A stretch of DNA of 64,000 nucleotides from Qipengyuania pelagi (GTDB lineage Bacteria > Pseudomonadota > Alphaproteobacteria > Sphingomonadales > Sphingomonadaceae), in NCBI RefSeq assembly GCF_009827295.1, contig NZ_WTYD01000002.1, positions 1 to 64,000 of the forward strand. The letters run 5' to 3'. This document shows, one piece after another, positions 7,977 to 17,148 of the stretch (the first letter of the stretch is position 1; every line of letters begins with the position of its first letter). Under the pieces are notes generated by a model. That model did no database searches. It was not told the origin of the DNA and saw nothing but the letters and a program-made list of their open reading frames with translations. The position numbers were made by a program, and so were the translations under genes.

Positions 7977-9326
7977 TCAAACCGCCGGACCGCGCGAACG
8001 CGCAAAGTTCCAGTCGACACCGCCTCGCACATGGACCTTGCCAGCGACTTCTTTTCCAAGATGCCGCTCGAGGTCTTGCCTCCAGGGCACGAGCTGGAAA
8101 CCCACTCCGTCATCGATCATGGCGAAGCGACCCGACGCCAGCGAAATGCGCTCGCGGTAGATGCCGGAAATGTGATCACCTTCCGTTACCGGATTTGCCA
8201 GACGACCATGACGCGCAGCCAGCGCTTTACCTGCCGCGTCCAGTTCCTGCTTGCGGAGCGTTCCGAGCAGGTTGCGCACCAAGGTCACGCTCCTACCATG
8301 TCGCTTCGCAAGACCTTGATCGACGAGCCAGTCACGGCGCTCGTCAAGAGCCTTCCGGACTTCATTGCCGAAGCCGCCTCCCAGCGACGCGGCTCGTGCC
8401 GACAGCAGCTGCCGGTCGAGCCAGGTCGCCCCGCGCGCGTCAATCTGCCGCTCGAGCGGCAGGTCCGAACGCACCAGCAGGCTGCTGCGCCGTCGCCCGT
8501 TGCGGTCGGTCCATTCGCCTGTCTCGACGATTGCGCCGGGTGCTGCATCGCTTGTCTGGTCCAGATCGGGAAAACGCAGATAATGCGCACGCCCGTCCAC
8601 TCCTTCGACGATCGCATAAGCCTCGCCTGTCAGCTCGTTATGGAAACCGCGCTCGACCAACCTGCCGATGACTCGGCGGTTCTCGTCTTCGCCATGCAGC
8701 GCGAAGGCTGCAGGGGCAACTTGTACGCCCCGTTCACTCATCGCCTTGTGCAAGGTCTTGATGATGTCGCCGCGCTCGCCAAGCGCGCGCAAGGTCGGTT
8801 CGAGATCTGCGGCCAAGGTCCAGCGCGCCGCCCCGATCCGCTCGGCCAATCCCATGCGTTCGAGCGTTCGTGCGCGGCCGATAAGGAATGCGCGGTTGCT
8901 GCGGCGTGTCGCATCGACTTCGGGGGACAAATCGACCACGCCGAGATCGTCGCGTTGCTTTTGCAGCCGGCGGTCGAGTGAGGTCCAGCGCTCGGCATCG
9001 ACCTCGCGGCGAAGCGCTAGCTGAATATCGCGCTCGCTGCGCGGCCCGAGTTCGATAGTGACGCGCTCCTGGGCACGGGCACGCATGCCTTCGCTGATAT
9101 AAGAGCGATCGATCACCAGATCCCTGCCGTCCGAGGCAACTCCGCGGACCAGAACATGGACGTGCGGGTTATCGGTATTCCAGTGATCGACCGCTACCCA
9201 GTCGAGGCTGGTGTCGAGGTCGCTCGCCATATCTTCAAGCAGTTCGCGCGTGAAAGCGCGCAGGTCAGCCATCTCGCTCGCGTCTTCCGGCGACACGATG
9301 AAGCGGAAGTGATGCCGGTCGTCTTC
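7977..9326 (-). pseudogene. Relaxase (DUF3363/VirD2-like) lacking its N-terminus
   Basis: The relaxase frame is open from 9326 to the stop at 7977 (449 codons) and first shows family sequence as EDDRHHFRFIVSPEDA. The metal-binding relaxase motif III survives as PHVHVLVRG, and the C-terminal DUF3363 half appears complete. Full-length relatives carry roughly 100-200 more N-terminal residues, including the catalytic tyrosine; these are gone, replaced at about 9327 by the start of an ssb gene. An internal ATG at 9296 could still give a 439-residue fragment. The protein should not nick an oriT. Confidence 0.88.
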
Positions 9327-9327
9327 G

Positions 9328-9528
9328 CAGGCCGTTGAAGCAGGTCACACGGTGGAATTCGCTGTCCTTGGCGGTGTAGCCGTTCTCGTCCTTGTAGGTC
9401 TTGCCGTCCTTGTCGCGTGCAGGACGATCGGTGACGACAGTGATCCCGGTAACGCTGGTTCCGCCCTTGGTTTCGCGGGTGTCCGGATCGCGGGCGATAC
9501 GGCCGGTGAGGATTGCGATATTGGTCAT
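9328..9528 (-). pseudogene. ssb: Single-stranded DNA-binding protein, 5' fragment
   Basis: Sixty-seven codons of an OB-fold SSB (MTNIAILTGRIARDPD ... EFHRVTCFNGL) are followed by a switch into relaxase DNA in another frame. Translation from the ssb start runs on for 20 frame-shifted residues and stops at 9265. The missing part includes the last OB-fold strands and the acidic C-terminal tip. Upstream, 9529-9797 holds no gene I can support; it contains small perfect hairpins such as CCGGAGA-cca-TCTCCGG (9555-9571). Confidence 0.87.
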
Positions 9529-9797
9529 GAGATAAGTTCCTTCAGTTCCTCAAACCGGAGACCATCTCCGGCTTGCGAACATCCAGAAGAAGCAGGGCAT
9601 GGGAGGACTGCACCGCAGGCCTGAAGGGCCGAAGGGAAACCTGTTCATGACGGGGGGTGCGGGCAGGCGGCGAAGCCGCCAACACGGCCGGAAAGGAACG
9701 GGTTGCGGCTCCTCAGCTGACCTGGTTCAGGACTGTTCGCGAAGAAAGCCGGATGGGTATCGGGTGCGGGTCTGAAGGTGCCAAGACCCTGCTGCAA

Positions 9798-10067
9798 TCA
9801 GCTTACCTCATTGCCTTCCGATACCGCCAGGAGATCCATGAAGTTGCGGGCTGCTTCCCGGTCTTCCTCGTTCTCGAAGGCCACGTCGAGGTCGGGGGCA
9901 GACCCGAGCAGGTAGAGCATGGCCCACAGGGCAAAGCGTTTTCCCCGGTCCTGCTCCAGACCGAGATCGACCTGGCATCGCTCGATCCCCGAGGCCAAGG
10001 TTTCTGCGCCAACCGCTCCAGGATCGGCAGTGCCAAAATAGCGCATGAGAAGCGTATCGAGGTCCAT
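9798..10067 (-). CDS. Conserved-looking small acidic protein, unknown function
   Basis: An 89-residue acidic, largely helical protein (MDLDTLLMRYFGTADP...) with no signal peptide, membrane helix or known motif. The central part (RGKRFALWAMLYLLGSAPDLDVAF) is hydrophobic and probably forms a small folded core. It lies in a block with ssb and relaxase remnants and another small gene in the same direction, so it is probably an accessory gene of the mobile-element backbone. A competing reading frame over the same bases (9803-10072) has a shadow-like, Arg/Ser-rich composition and was rejected. Confidence 0.5.
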   Translation of the reverse strand: MDLDTLLMRYFGTADPGAVGAETLASGIERCQVDLGLEQDRGKRFALWAMLYLLGSAPDLDVAFENEEDREAARNFMDLLAVSEGNEVS

Positions 10068-10138
10068 CGCACTCTTTTCGGATCATCGGTCGGGCCGCGG
10101 CGAGGAAGGCCAGCATTCGTGGCCCGGTCAAGCGTCGC

Positions 10139-10492
10139 TCAATCAGCGGTGGGTTGCTCGCGAAGCCGCCGGGCGCGCTCGACGAAGTGCTCCATCTGGG
10201 TGGCGGCATGCAGGGTAAGCGGATGCGGCTTCGCATCGGCACGAGGGGATATGAATTCCGCGATTTCTTCGATTGCTGCAAGCTGATCGGCGCTGGCCTT
10301 CGACAGAAGGCCGAGCACCATGTTCTCAAGGGCGATCACCCTGATGCGCAATTGGATGATCTCGGCATCGGAAAGTGGCGGAATATCCCATTTCTCGCAG
10401 TCGGCAGCGAGCGCTTCCTGCGGCCCGCAGGGCAATGCCCCGCCTTCGTCTTCCCAGCGCGACAGCGCCCCGGCTTTTCCCGTTTCCGACAT
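10139..10492 (-). CDS. Small helical protein, unknown function
   Basis: A 117-residue soluble protein. Residues about 45-85 (LSDAEIIQLRIRVIALENMVLGLLSKASADQL) form an amphipathic or coiled-coil helix, and the C-terminus (HAATQMEHFVERARRLREQ) is another charged helix. No domain was recognised. It sits 71 bases upstream of another small gene in the same orientation and downstream of a structured repeat. A role in plasmid or element maintenance is only a guess from neighbourhood. Confidence 0.5.
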   Translation of the reverse strand: MSETGKAGALSRWEDEGGALPCGPQEALAADCEKWDIPPLSDAEIIQLRIRVIALENMVLGLLSKASADQLAAIEEIAEFISPRADAKPHPLTLHAATQMEHFVERARRLREQPTAD

Positions 10493-10598
10493 ATGCGGTT
10501 CCTTTCATAACCAACGAGGCGATCGTCTGCACGCTGCTCACATAACACAAAGCCCTACCGGGATGCGCTTGGCACGGCGACAGCGAAGCCGGGCAAAC

Positions 10599-10697
10599 GG
10601 AACCCCGCGCGTCGGGTTGGTCTTCACGCGTGGTTCCTGAACGACCCCTTGGGGGCACCTGCGACCCGCAGGGCGTCGGGGGGAGGCGGGGCCGTCC
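10599..10697. repeat. GC-rich structured repeat, copy 1
   Basis: A 99-base element whose near-copy lies at 26685-26777. It starts with a stem of GGAACC paired to GGTTCC (arms at 10599 and about 10632), extended by CGCG/CGCG around one mismatch. It continues with CCTGAACG and CCCC, a perfect hairpin CCTGCG-acc-CGCAGG, and a closing GGGGCCG near 10688-10694. It lies in the 286-base gap between a backbone gene and the copper lipoprotein. No coding frame fits it. It may be an RNA structure, a small transposable palindrome or a recombination site. Confidence 0.7.
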
Positions 10698-10778
10698 TTT
10701 CCTGATCTTGCGTTGTTCGTTGCGATTTCTTGCCGAGGATATCTCCTGAATTGCCGGGTCACCGGGAAACGCGTCCGA

Positions 10779-11186
10779 TCACATACCTTCCATGTCGTGA
10801 TCGGCCATCGAGGACATGTCATGGCCCGTATGGGGATCGGCGGGCGGAGTCGCCTCGCTCGCGGGTTGCGGGCGCGTTGCTGGCGCGGCGGGTGTGGCAG
10901 TTGCGCGTGAAGCGGGCGAGGCGGCGCGCCGTGAGGCGGGCGTGGCGGCATCATCTGCCGAAGTAGCGTCCTGCCGCGCAGTCGCTGCCTCACCTTCGGA
11001 GGGAGAGGCTGCCGGGTCTGCAAGACCCGCTTCAGGTGCCGTACCAGCCACCACCGCAGCTTCGCCCATAGTCGAAACCTCGGTGATCGGTGTGCTCTCC
11101 TGCGCCTCGTCGCAGGCAGCAAGAGCGGACATCAAGGGCGAGATCGCGAGAAACCCGATCGCTACATTCAATCTGGAAGTACGCAT
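10779..11186 (-). CDS. Lipoprotein with Ala/Pro/Thr-rich stalk and His-Met tail
   Basis: A 135-residue predicted lipoprotein. The signal peptide ends in a lipobox LAAC near residue 27. A low-complexity Ala/Ser/Pro/Thr stalk (about 45-115) leads to the tail DPHTGHDMSSMADHDMEGM, whose His and Met spacing resembles copper/silver-binding tails. It is probably anchored on the periplasmic face and buffers Cu(I). It follows the DUF2231 gene by 14 bases at the end of the minus-strand copper cluster. The start at 11186 was taken from the signal peptide; a longer upstream extension has no signal character. Confidence 0.7.
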   Translation of the reverse strand: MRTSRLNVAIGFLAISPLMSALAACDEAQESTPITEVSTMGEAAVVAGTAPEAGLADPAASPSEGEAATARQDATSADDAATPASRRAASPASRATATPAAPATRPQPASEATPPADPHTGHDMSSMADHDMEGM

Positions 11187-11200
11187 GCTCTTCAACTCCT

Positions 11201-11872
11201 TCAGAGCCAGGAAATACCGAGGTGGTTCGCCCCATGCGCGAGCTCGCCGCCAAGGAAGCCTTGGATGAGAACGAGCGCCGCCATGGAGAAGATCGACGCG
11301 CGCAACCAGGCGCGGCTCTGGCTCGGCCTGCTCGCGAGATAGGCCATCGCAATACCGAGAACCGCGATCAGCATACCGTTCCATCGATGCACCTGCATGA
11401 CAGTGTCGCCGCCGAACCACAGCCCGGTGTGAATCCATCCGAACAGGACTGCGACCACCGCGCCGATGGCCCCGCCGTAGGCAAGCACGCGCACCGCACT
11501 TTCCAGGCCCGCTCCTTTCCGGCGCATCACGAACAATTCGGTGGCCGCAGCCATGAGAAACAAGGCGATCGGGAAATGGATCGTTGCCGGATGCAGCTTC
11601 TTCAGTACGGCCATGACGCCGGCTTCGCCCTCATCCGCATGGCCAACGGCCTCGTCATGACCTCCGCCCGCTTCATCGTGCGCGCCAGAGGATTCGCCAG
11701 CATCCGCAGTCTCACCCATCTGCGCCATGGCCGCCTGGTCGTGCGCATCGCCATTGGTGGCAGCAGGCGCGGCGCTCGCCTCTTCGCCATGTTTTTCGTC
11801 GCCATGAGCATGAACGGGTCCGACGAAGAGCAGGCTTGCGACGAGCAGCGCCAAGAATGAGGGGGCTTTCAT
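11201..11872 (-). CDS. DUF2231-type membrane protein with His-rich periplasmic segment
   Basis: A 223-residue membrane protein. It has a signal peptide (KAPSFLALLVASLLFVGPVHA) and a His/Glu/Ala-rich soluble stretch (about 22-85; HGDEKHGEE, GGGHDEAVGHADEG) likely to bind metal. Four helices follow, starting with LHPATIHFPIALFLM; the HPATIHFP motif is typical of DUF2231. Family members are often near cytochrome or copper genes and have no proven function. It lies in the copper cluster, 230 bases after the PepSY gene, and is followed by the His/Met lipoprotein. The 230-base gap may hold its own promoter. Confidence 0.72.
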   Translation of the reverse strand: MKAPSFLALLVASLLFVGPVHAHGDEKHGEEASAAPAATNGDAHDQAAMAQMGETADAGESSGAHDEAGGGHDEAVGHADEGEAGVMAVLKKLHPATIHFPIALFLMAAATELFVMRRKGAGLESAVRVLAYGGAIGAVVAVLFGWIHTGLWFGGDTVMQVHRWNGMLIAVLGIAMAYLASRPSQSRAWLRASIFSMAALVLIQGFLGGELAHGANHLGISWL

Positions 11873-12102
11873 GTCTCGTATGTCTCCCGACCCTGCAGTT
11901 AAAGTGCGACCTATGTGCCTGATACGCACCGCAGCCGCCTGCCCCTCACATTAATTTGATGGTATTGGCGCGACAGATGTGCGTCCGCCGTATCACGTCT
12001 GATGGCGGCACCATCGCGATTGTCGAACGCAGTCGGCTCCTGGCCCCGTTCGGCCTGGCGCACGGGTTAAGGCGTTCGCCCACGCGCATTAGCCCCATGG
12101 GC

Positions 12103-12834
12103 TCAGGCGAGTTTGCTCTTCTTTGTGCGACGACGCAGCCGCGGCATCCGGTTCGCAAGCAGGACGAAACCCGACAGGGCTATGATCGTGCCGCCAATGC
12201 CGAACAGCAGAAGCCACCAACTGTTGATGCGATCGCGCTCGGTCCAGTCCATGATGTGCAGGCCCCAGATGAAATCGAACAGGCGCCAAGTATCACTACG
12301 CGCCGCCCCGAGCGTGCCGCTGGCGGCATCGATGTAGAGGCGCGTCGAAGCCTCGTCAGCATAGGTGACCTGCCAGGCCGGAAAAGGGCCGCGAAACTCG
12401 GTCCCCACCGGTTCGTGAACGAGCCGCGCGCCTTCGATCGTCGTGCGCGGTCCGGTCCATGCGCGCAACGCGATGGATCTTGCCGTCGGAGCCGAGATGG
12501 GGGAGAGTTTGCGCCCTGTCACCGGATCGTGAAGGCTCACGCTACCGTCGACCTTTCGGACCTCGGTCACGGCATCGCCGTCGAGCGAACGCGTCGACAC
12601 CGCCGCAAGAGTACCGTCGTTTGCGACCCAGGCCGGGAGCGGGGCATCGGCAGGCAGCGCCTCTTGTTCACGCGAAACGACATGTTCGGAGCGAACTTCT
12701 TCCAGGTTGAGAAACGACATGAGGGCGCCGGTTCCCATCCACAAGAGAACCTGGACACCGACGAAAATCGCCAGCCATTTGTGGATCTTGCTGCCGAGCA
12801 CATGCAGGCGCAGCTTCAGCGACGGCGTTGCCAA
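12103..12834 (-). CDS. PepSY-type membrane protein of the copper operon
   Basis: A 243-residue protein with an N-terminal helix (KIHKWLAIFVGVQVLLWMGTGALMSF), a periplasmic PepSY-like region (about 50-185, including GEARLYIDAASG-like strands) and a C-terminal helix (WWLLLFGIGGTIIALSGFVLL) with a basic tail. PepSY membrane proteins often accompany metal uptake or resistance genes and may move electrons across the membrane. It lies 27 bases after the gene at 12862 and appears to be part of the copA-copB operon. Confidence 0.72.
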   Translation of the reverse strand: MATPSLKLRLHVLGSKIHKWLAIFVGVQVLLWMGTGALMSFLNLEEVRSEHVVSREQEALPADAPLPAWVANDGTLAAVSTRSLDGDAVTEVRKVDGSVSLHDPVTGRKLSPISAPTARSIALRAWTGPRTTIEGARLVHEPVGTEFRGPFPAWQVTYADEASTRLYIDAASGTLGAARSDTWRLFDFIWGLHIMDWTERDRINSWWLLLFGIGGTIIALSGFVLLANRMPRLRRRTKKSKLA

Positions 12835-12861
12835 CCGGTGCTACCTCTTCGAAAGCCGTAA

Positions 12862-13380
12862 TCAGTTGCGCAGCGCGCGCGACGAGGAATGGTACTGGAC
12901 GATTCTCCACCCGTCCGCATCGTGAGCAAGCACCGATGTCGCCACGCCGTCGCGCTCGATCACCCGGCCATCGCTAAGTTCGATGCGATAGCCATACGTC
13001 TCATAGGCATGGGCCATGTGCCCCATCCGGGTGACGGTCAGCGTGGGGTCGGTAAAGGTGAAGCTCACAATCGCGTCGAGCTCGGGGCCCAAATGGTGCT
13101 CCATGTAATTGGCAAAGCTTCCTTCCGCCTTGCCATTCTCGAAGATCGCCGAGTCCTCGGCGAAGAGCGCGCGCATTGCCTGCGCGTCGCGCGCTTCAAG
13201 AGCGGTGCGATAGGCCTTGAGGGTTTCTTCAGCGCCCGCGACATCCTCCGCCGAGGCGTCCATCGCGTGCATCTGATGGTTCGCATGAGAAGAGTGGTCC
13301 ATCTGCTGCGCGAAGGCTGGCAGCGGTATCAGCGCGGCAACAAACGCAGTCGCCGCGATGCGCGTCAAAGTCTTGGTCAT
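12862..13380 (-). CDS. Secreted NTF2/SnoaL-like protein with His-Met motif
   Basis: A 172-residue protein with a clear signal peptide (cleavage after AFA near residue 24). The mature N-terminus is His/Met-rich (QQMDHSSHANHQMHAMD), followed by an NTF2-like cone domain of the DUF4440/SnoaL type (about 45-165; LKAYRTALEARDAQAMRALFAEDSAIF). The metal-binding tail suggests a periplasmic copper-handling role, but no catalytic function can be given. It starts 24 bases after copB ends, in the same operon. Confidence 0.7.
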   Translation of the reverse strand: MTKTLTRIAATAFVAALIPLPAFAQQMDHSSHANHQMHAMDASAEDVAGAEETLKAYRTALEARDAQAMRALFAEDSAIFENGKAEGSFANYMEHHLGPELDAIVSFTFTDPTLTVTRMGHMAHAYETYGYRIELSDGRVIERDGVATSVLAHDADGWRIVQYHSSSRALRN

Positions 13381-13404
13381 GGAAGTTTTATCCTTTTTGA
13401 GATT

Positions 13405-14721
13405 TCAGAACCAGAATCGCACACCGACGACATAATTGGTGACGCTCGGATCCTCTCCGGCGGCCCGCGCAAAATCCGCGCTGTCGCCGATGCGCCATTC
13501 TTGCGAAACGCCGACATAGGGTGCGAATTCGCGCGCGAACTCGTAGCGAAGACGCAGGCCCGCCTCGATCCGATCGAGCCCGGCACCGATGCCCAGCTCG
13601 GGAATGTCCTGCGCAGAAAGCGCGAGTTCGGCTCTGGGCTGGAGGATCAACCGCTGCGTGATGCGCTGGTCGAGTTCGCCCTCGATCCGCGCGGTCACAT
13701 CGCCCTTGGTGGACACGAAGGCCGCAGCATCGACCTCGAAACGGTACGGCATGAGACCCTGTATGCCGATAACCGCGTGCGTGCGCTCCGGACCGGTGAG
13801 GTCCTGGCGAACACCCGCCTGGAAATCGAAGAAGGGCGCAATGGCGCGGCTCCAGAGCGCCTGGACCTCGGCGCCTTCTATGGGTTCGCCAAAGCTGCCC
13901 TCACCCTCGGACTTGAACCAGAATTTGTCGATGTCGCCGCCATAATATCCCTGGATGTCCCACAGATATCCATCCTTCCCCTCGCGGGCGCGGTATTCGA
14001 GCCGGTCGCCCTGAAACCAGAAGCGCATTCCTCCGTCAGTCTCGCGGACAAGCTCGCGGCGCGCTTCGTTCATGGCTTCCTCGCCCCAGATGGCGACCGC
14101 CGCGCGCGCTGGGCCGCTCCCGGCTTCGGGGGGAGGCGGCAGCAGCGGGATATCATCGTCCGCGCCCATCTGCATCGCCGAATGGTCCATGCCCTGCATG
14201 TCCTGCGAAGGCGTCTGCCCATGGTTCATCTGGCTGTGATCCATCTGCCCATGGTCCATCGACGACCTGTCTGCGTTCGCCTGCCCCATCTCGCCGTGGT
14301 TCATCTGCGAATGATCCATCGCACCTTCGGCGGGCTTGCCCTGCGGCATCGAGCCGTGATCCATTCCGTCATGACTTTCGGGCGATGCCTGTGGACGGGC
14401 AGCGTCCATCGGCATTGTCATGCCAGAATGACCGTCCCGAGCGGTCATCGAACCATGATCCATGGTTGAATGATCCATCTCGGAGCGGTCCATGGCGGCT
14501 TCAGGCTGGGCAGCCGGTTCGCATGCTCCATCTGCAACCGGATGCCCCATTGCGCGATGGCGCTCGGCTTCTTGTTCGCACTTTGTCTTGGCGTCGGCCT
14601 GCGCCTCGACACTCTGCTGCGGTTCCGTCGGCGAATGACCGGCATGCTGCGCCGCCGCCGGGGAGGCGAGAACTGAGCCGGCTGCGACCGATGCGAGCAG
14701 GCTGACAATACGAATTTTCAT
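13405..14721 (-). CDS. copB: CopB, outer-membrane copper resistance protein
   Basis: A 438-residue outer-membrane protein. After a signal peptide (ending SPAAA near residue 24) there is a long Met/His-rich region (about 60-190) with repeats such as MDHSQMNHGEMG and MDHGSM, which binds many copper ions. The C-terminal half (about 205-438) is a beta-barrel of the CopB/PcoB type and ends in aromatic FWF, the outer-membrane assembly signal. CopB works with CopA in periplasmic copper sequestration or oxidation. Its start overlaps the copA stop by four bases (ATGA), so translation is coupled. Confidence 0.93.
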   Translation of the reverse strand: MKIRIVSLLASVAAGSVLASPAAAQHAGHSPTEPQQSVEAQADAKTKCEQEAERHRAMGHPVADGACEPAAQPEAAMDRSEMDHSTMDHGSMTARDGHSGMTMPMDAARPQASPESHDGMDHGSMPQGKPAEGAMDHSQMNHGEMGQANADRSSMDHGQMDHSQMNHGQTPSQDMQGMDHSAMQMGADDDIPLLPPPPEAGSGPARAAVAIWGEEAMNEARRELVRETDGGMRFWFQGDRLEYRAREGKDGYLWDIQGYYGGDIDKFWFKSEGEGSFGEPIEGAEVQALWSRAIAPFFDFQAGVRQDLTGPERTHAVIGIQGLMPYRFEVDAAAFVSTKGDVTARIEGELDQRITQRLILQPRAELALSAQDIPELGIGAGLDRIEAGLRLRYEFAREFAPYVGVSQEWRIGDSADFARAAGEDPSVTNYVVGVRFWF

Positions 14722-16526
14722 GCTTCGCTCCCGTCGGGATTGGCGACCGTGACGATCTGAAACATCCCGGCATGCATGTGGTAGAGAAGGTGACAGTGGA
14801 AGGCCCAGTCGCCCGGCTCGTCCGCCGTCAGGTCGAACTGCGCGCTGCCACCCGGCTGCAGGATTACCGTGTGCTTGAGCGGTTGACGATCGGCCGGCGC
14901 GCCATTGACCAGCTCGAAGAAATGACCGTGCAAGTGAATGGGGTGCGCCATCATCGTGTCGTTGACGAGCTTCACGCGCACGCGCTCGTTATAGGCGAAA
15001 CGGATCGGCTCGTCTGAGACGGCGGAGAACTTCTTGCCGTCGAACGACCACATGTAGCGCTCCATATTGCCGGTCAGATGAATTTCCATTCGCCGTGACG
15101 GCGTGCGGCCCTCGCGGTGCGGCGTCAGAGCGCGCAGCTTGCGATAGTCGAGCGTGCGATGCGGCACATCGGCGAGACCGACGCCGGGATCGCCCATACG
15201 GTCGACCGGGTTCATCGAGACCATGTCGAGACCGGGACCGACCTTCACATCGGGTGGCAGGAGCGAGGTATCGCGCATCTGCATGCCCGACATTCCGGCC
15301 ATGCCTGCCATCTCGGATTGGCCGGACGAACCATGGTCCATCCCCGCCATGTCGCCGCCACTTCCATGGTCCATACCCGACATGCCGGCATCGCCAGACG
15401 AGCCGTGGTCCATGCCGCTCATGCCCATGTCGGCCATGGTCAGGAGCGGCGGATCGCGCAGCGGCGGAATGGCGGCGCGCGCGCCGGGTGCGCTCGCGAG
15501 TGTGGCAATACCCATGCCCGAGCGGTCCATCGACTCAGCGACCAGCGTGTAGGCCTGTTGCGCGCCCGGCGTCACGACGACGTCATAGGTCTCGGCCACG
15601 CCGATCTGGAACTCGTCGACCTCAACCGGCTCGACGTTCTGCCCGTCCGCCTGAACGATGGTCATCGGCAGGCCGGGAATGCGAATATTGAAGAAGGTCA
15701 TGGCGCCGGCATTGATGAAGCGCAGCCGCACGCGTTCGCCCGGGCGGAAGAGGTATTCCAGATTGTCGAGCGGGCCATGGCCGTTCAGAAGATAGGTATA
15801 AGCCGCGCTCGACACGTCGAGGATGTCCGTCGGCATCATGCGCATTTTCGCCCACATCCGGCGATCCTCGCCCGAAAGCGGGTAATCGTCGGTCCAGGTG
15901 TTCTGGTTGTAGTTGAAGTAGCCTTCGCCCTTCTTGAGCTTGTCGAAAATCGTGTGGGGCGACATTTCGCTGAATTCGCTCAGCACCACGATATATTCGC
16001 GGTCGGCCTGGACCGGATCGGGTCCGGCGGGGTCGATCACGATCGCGCCGTAATGCCCGGCCTGTTCCTGCAGGCCGCTATGCGAGTGCCACCAGTAGGT
16101 ACCCGACTGGCGAACCGGAAATTCGGCGGTGAAGGTCTCTCCCGGTTTGACGCCGGGAAAGCTCACGCCAGGCACTCCATCGAGCTGAAACGGCACGAGC
16201 AGACCGTGCCAGTGGATCGAGGTATCTTCCTCGAGCTGGTTATGGACATTGAGCCGGACGGTCGTGCCTTCCTGCAATCGCAACAGCGGACCGGGGATCG
16301 TGCCATTGACGGCGATCGCGCCGCCGCGCCTGTTGCCGGTCGCGAAGGCCGATCGGGCAACGGTGAGGTCGATATTGGGGCCGGATATCTCGTCCAGCCC
16401 CTTGCGGGCGTTACCTGCGAGGATGTCCGCGCCCCGTGCCCAGGCAGGCATCGCCCCGGCAAGGCCGAGCAGACCCATTCCTCCTGCTCCGGCTCCGAGA
16501 AACTTGCGTCGATTGACGGCGATCAT
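14718..16526 (-). CDS. copA: CopA/PcoA-type periplasmic multicopper oxidase
   Basis: A 602-residue Tat-exported oxidase (twin arginine NRRKFLG at 5-11) that oxidises Cu(I) in the periplasm. The cupredoxin copper ligands are seen as HWHG (105-108), WWHSHSG (145-151), PIHLHGHFF near the C-terminus, and HCHLLYHMHAGM (577-588), which supplies the type 1 and trinuclear sites. Between domains lies a Met/Gly/His-rich insert with repeats of MSGMDHGSSGD. It is first of the structural copper genes, 55 bases after the ECF sigma gene, and overlaps copB. Confidence 0.95.
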   Translation of the reverse strand: MIAVNRRKFLGAGAGGMGLLGLAGAMPAWARGADILAGNARKGLDEISGPNIDLTVARSAFATGNRRGGAIAVNGTIPGPLLRLQEGTTVRLNVHNQLEEDTSIHWHGLLVPFQLDGVPGVSFPGVKPGETFTAEFPVRQSGTYWWHSHSGLQEQAGHYGAIVIDPAGPDPVQADREYIVVLSEFSEMSPHTIFDKLKKGEGYFNYNQNTWTDDYPLSGEDRRMWAKMRMMPTDILDVSSAAYTYLLNGHGPLDNLEYLFRPGERVRLRFINAGAMTFFNIRIPGLPMTIVQADGQNVEPVEVDEFQIGVAETYDVVVTPGAQQAYTLVAESMDRSGMGIATLASAPGARAAIPPLRDPPLLTMADMGMSGMDHGSSGDAGMSGMDHGSGGDMAGMDHGSSGQSEMAGMAGMSGMQMRDTSLLPPDVKVGPGLDMVSMNPVDRMGDPGVGLADVPHRTLDYRKLRALTPHREGRTPSRRMEIHLTGNMERYMWSFDGKKFSAVSDEPIRFAYNERVRVKLVNDTMMAHPIHLHGHFFELVNGAPADRQPLKHTVILQPGGSAQFDLTADEPGDWAFHCHLLYHMHAGMFQIVTVANPDGSEA

Positions 16527-16581
16527 AAAGGGCTCCTGACTTGGCGTTTACCGTTACTTACGCGCGCGCCCAGCCAACCCC

Positions 16582-17142
16582 TCAAAGTTTTTCGAAGCGC
16601 TCCTTCAGCCTGTTGCGCGCGCGATATACGCGGGTTTCGATGGCCTTTTCGGTCGTTCCGAGAAGATCGGCCGCCTCGGCCTGGCTACGCCCCTCGATGG
16701 TCACGAGCATAAGCGCTTCGCGCAGCCTTACAGGCATTCGCGCGATCTCGGCCTGAACGAGATTGAGCTCTTCCCTGGAAACGGCCAACGCTTCAGGACC
16801 AGGCAAATCGTCGGCGATGGAATGGAGTTCGTCATCACCCGACAGTCCGAAAAAGCCCGCGACCTTGCGCCTGCGCAAACGGTCCCGGCAGCGGTTGAGG
16901 ACGACGGTTGTCAGATAGGGTCCGATCGGCTTGTCCGGATCAAGCCGATGGCGCGTCAGCCACACCGAAGCGAGGCTGTCCTGAACAACGTCCTCGGCCT
17001 GAGAAGGAGAGGAAAGCATGCGTGTCCCGAGCGCGAGAAGCCGACCAGTTTCATGCTCGACGAGTTGGCTGAAAGCCCGCTTGTTTCCAGCCCTCGCCTG
17101 CGAAACAAGGGCCTCATCCGGATTGTCGCCCGCCCCCGACAT
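16582..17142 (-). CDS. ECF sigma factor of a CnrH-like metal-signalling triad
   Basis: A 186-residue sigma-70 family factor with region 2 (about 20-90, QAEDVVQDSLASVWLTRHRL) and region 4 (about 130-182, LREALMLVTIEGRSQAEAADLLGTTEKAIETRVYRARNRL). It should direct RNA polymerase to the promoter of its own operon when released by the membrane anti-sigma protein. Gene order (small membrane protein, CnrX-like sensor, sigma) is that of CnrYXH. The next gene is copA rather than a nickel/cobalt exporter, so the likely regulon is copper resistance. Confidence 0.85.
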   Translation of the reverse strand: MSGAGDNPDEALVSQARAGNKRAFSQLVEHETGRLLALGTRMLSSPSQAEDVVQDSLASVWLTRHRLDPDKPIGPYLTTVVLNRCRDRLRRRKVAGFFGLSGDDELHSIADDLPGPEALAVSREELNLVQAEIARMPVRLREALMLVTIEGRSQAEAADLLGTTEKAIETRVYRARNRLKERFEKL

Positions 17143-17148
17143 GGCGCT

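Noticed and set aside
10538..11122. 194-codon Arg/Pro-rich frame on the minus strand
   Set aside because: It overlaps the lipoprotein in another frame and spans the structured repeat; no plausible protein.
12889..16712. Two long plus-strand frames (526 and 531 codons) over the copper operon
   Set aside because: Antisense to well-supported copA, copB and accessory genes, with repeated His/Met-derived junk sequence.
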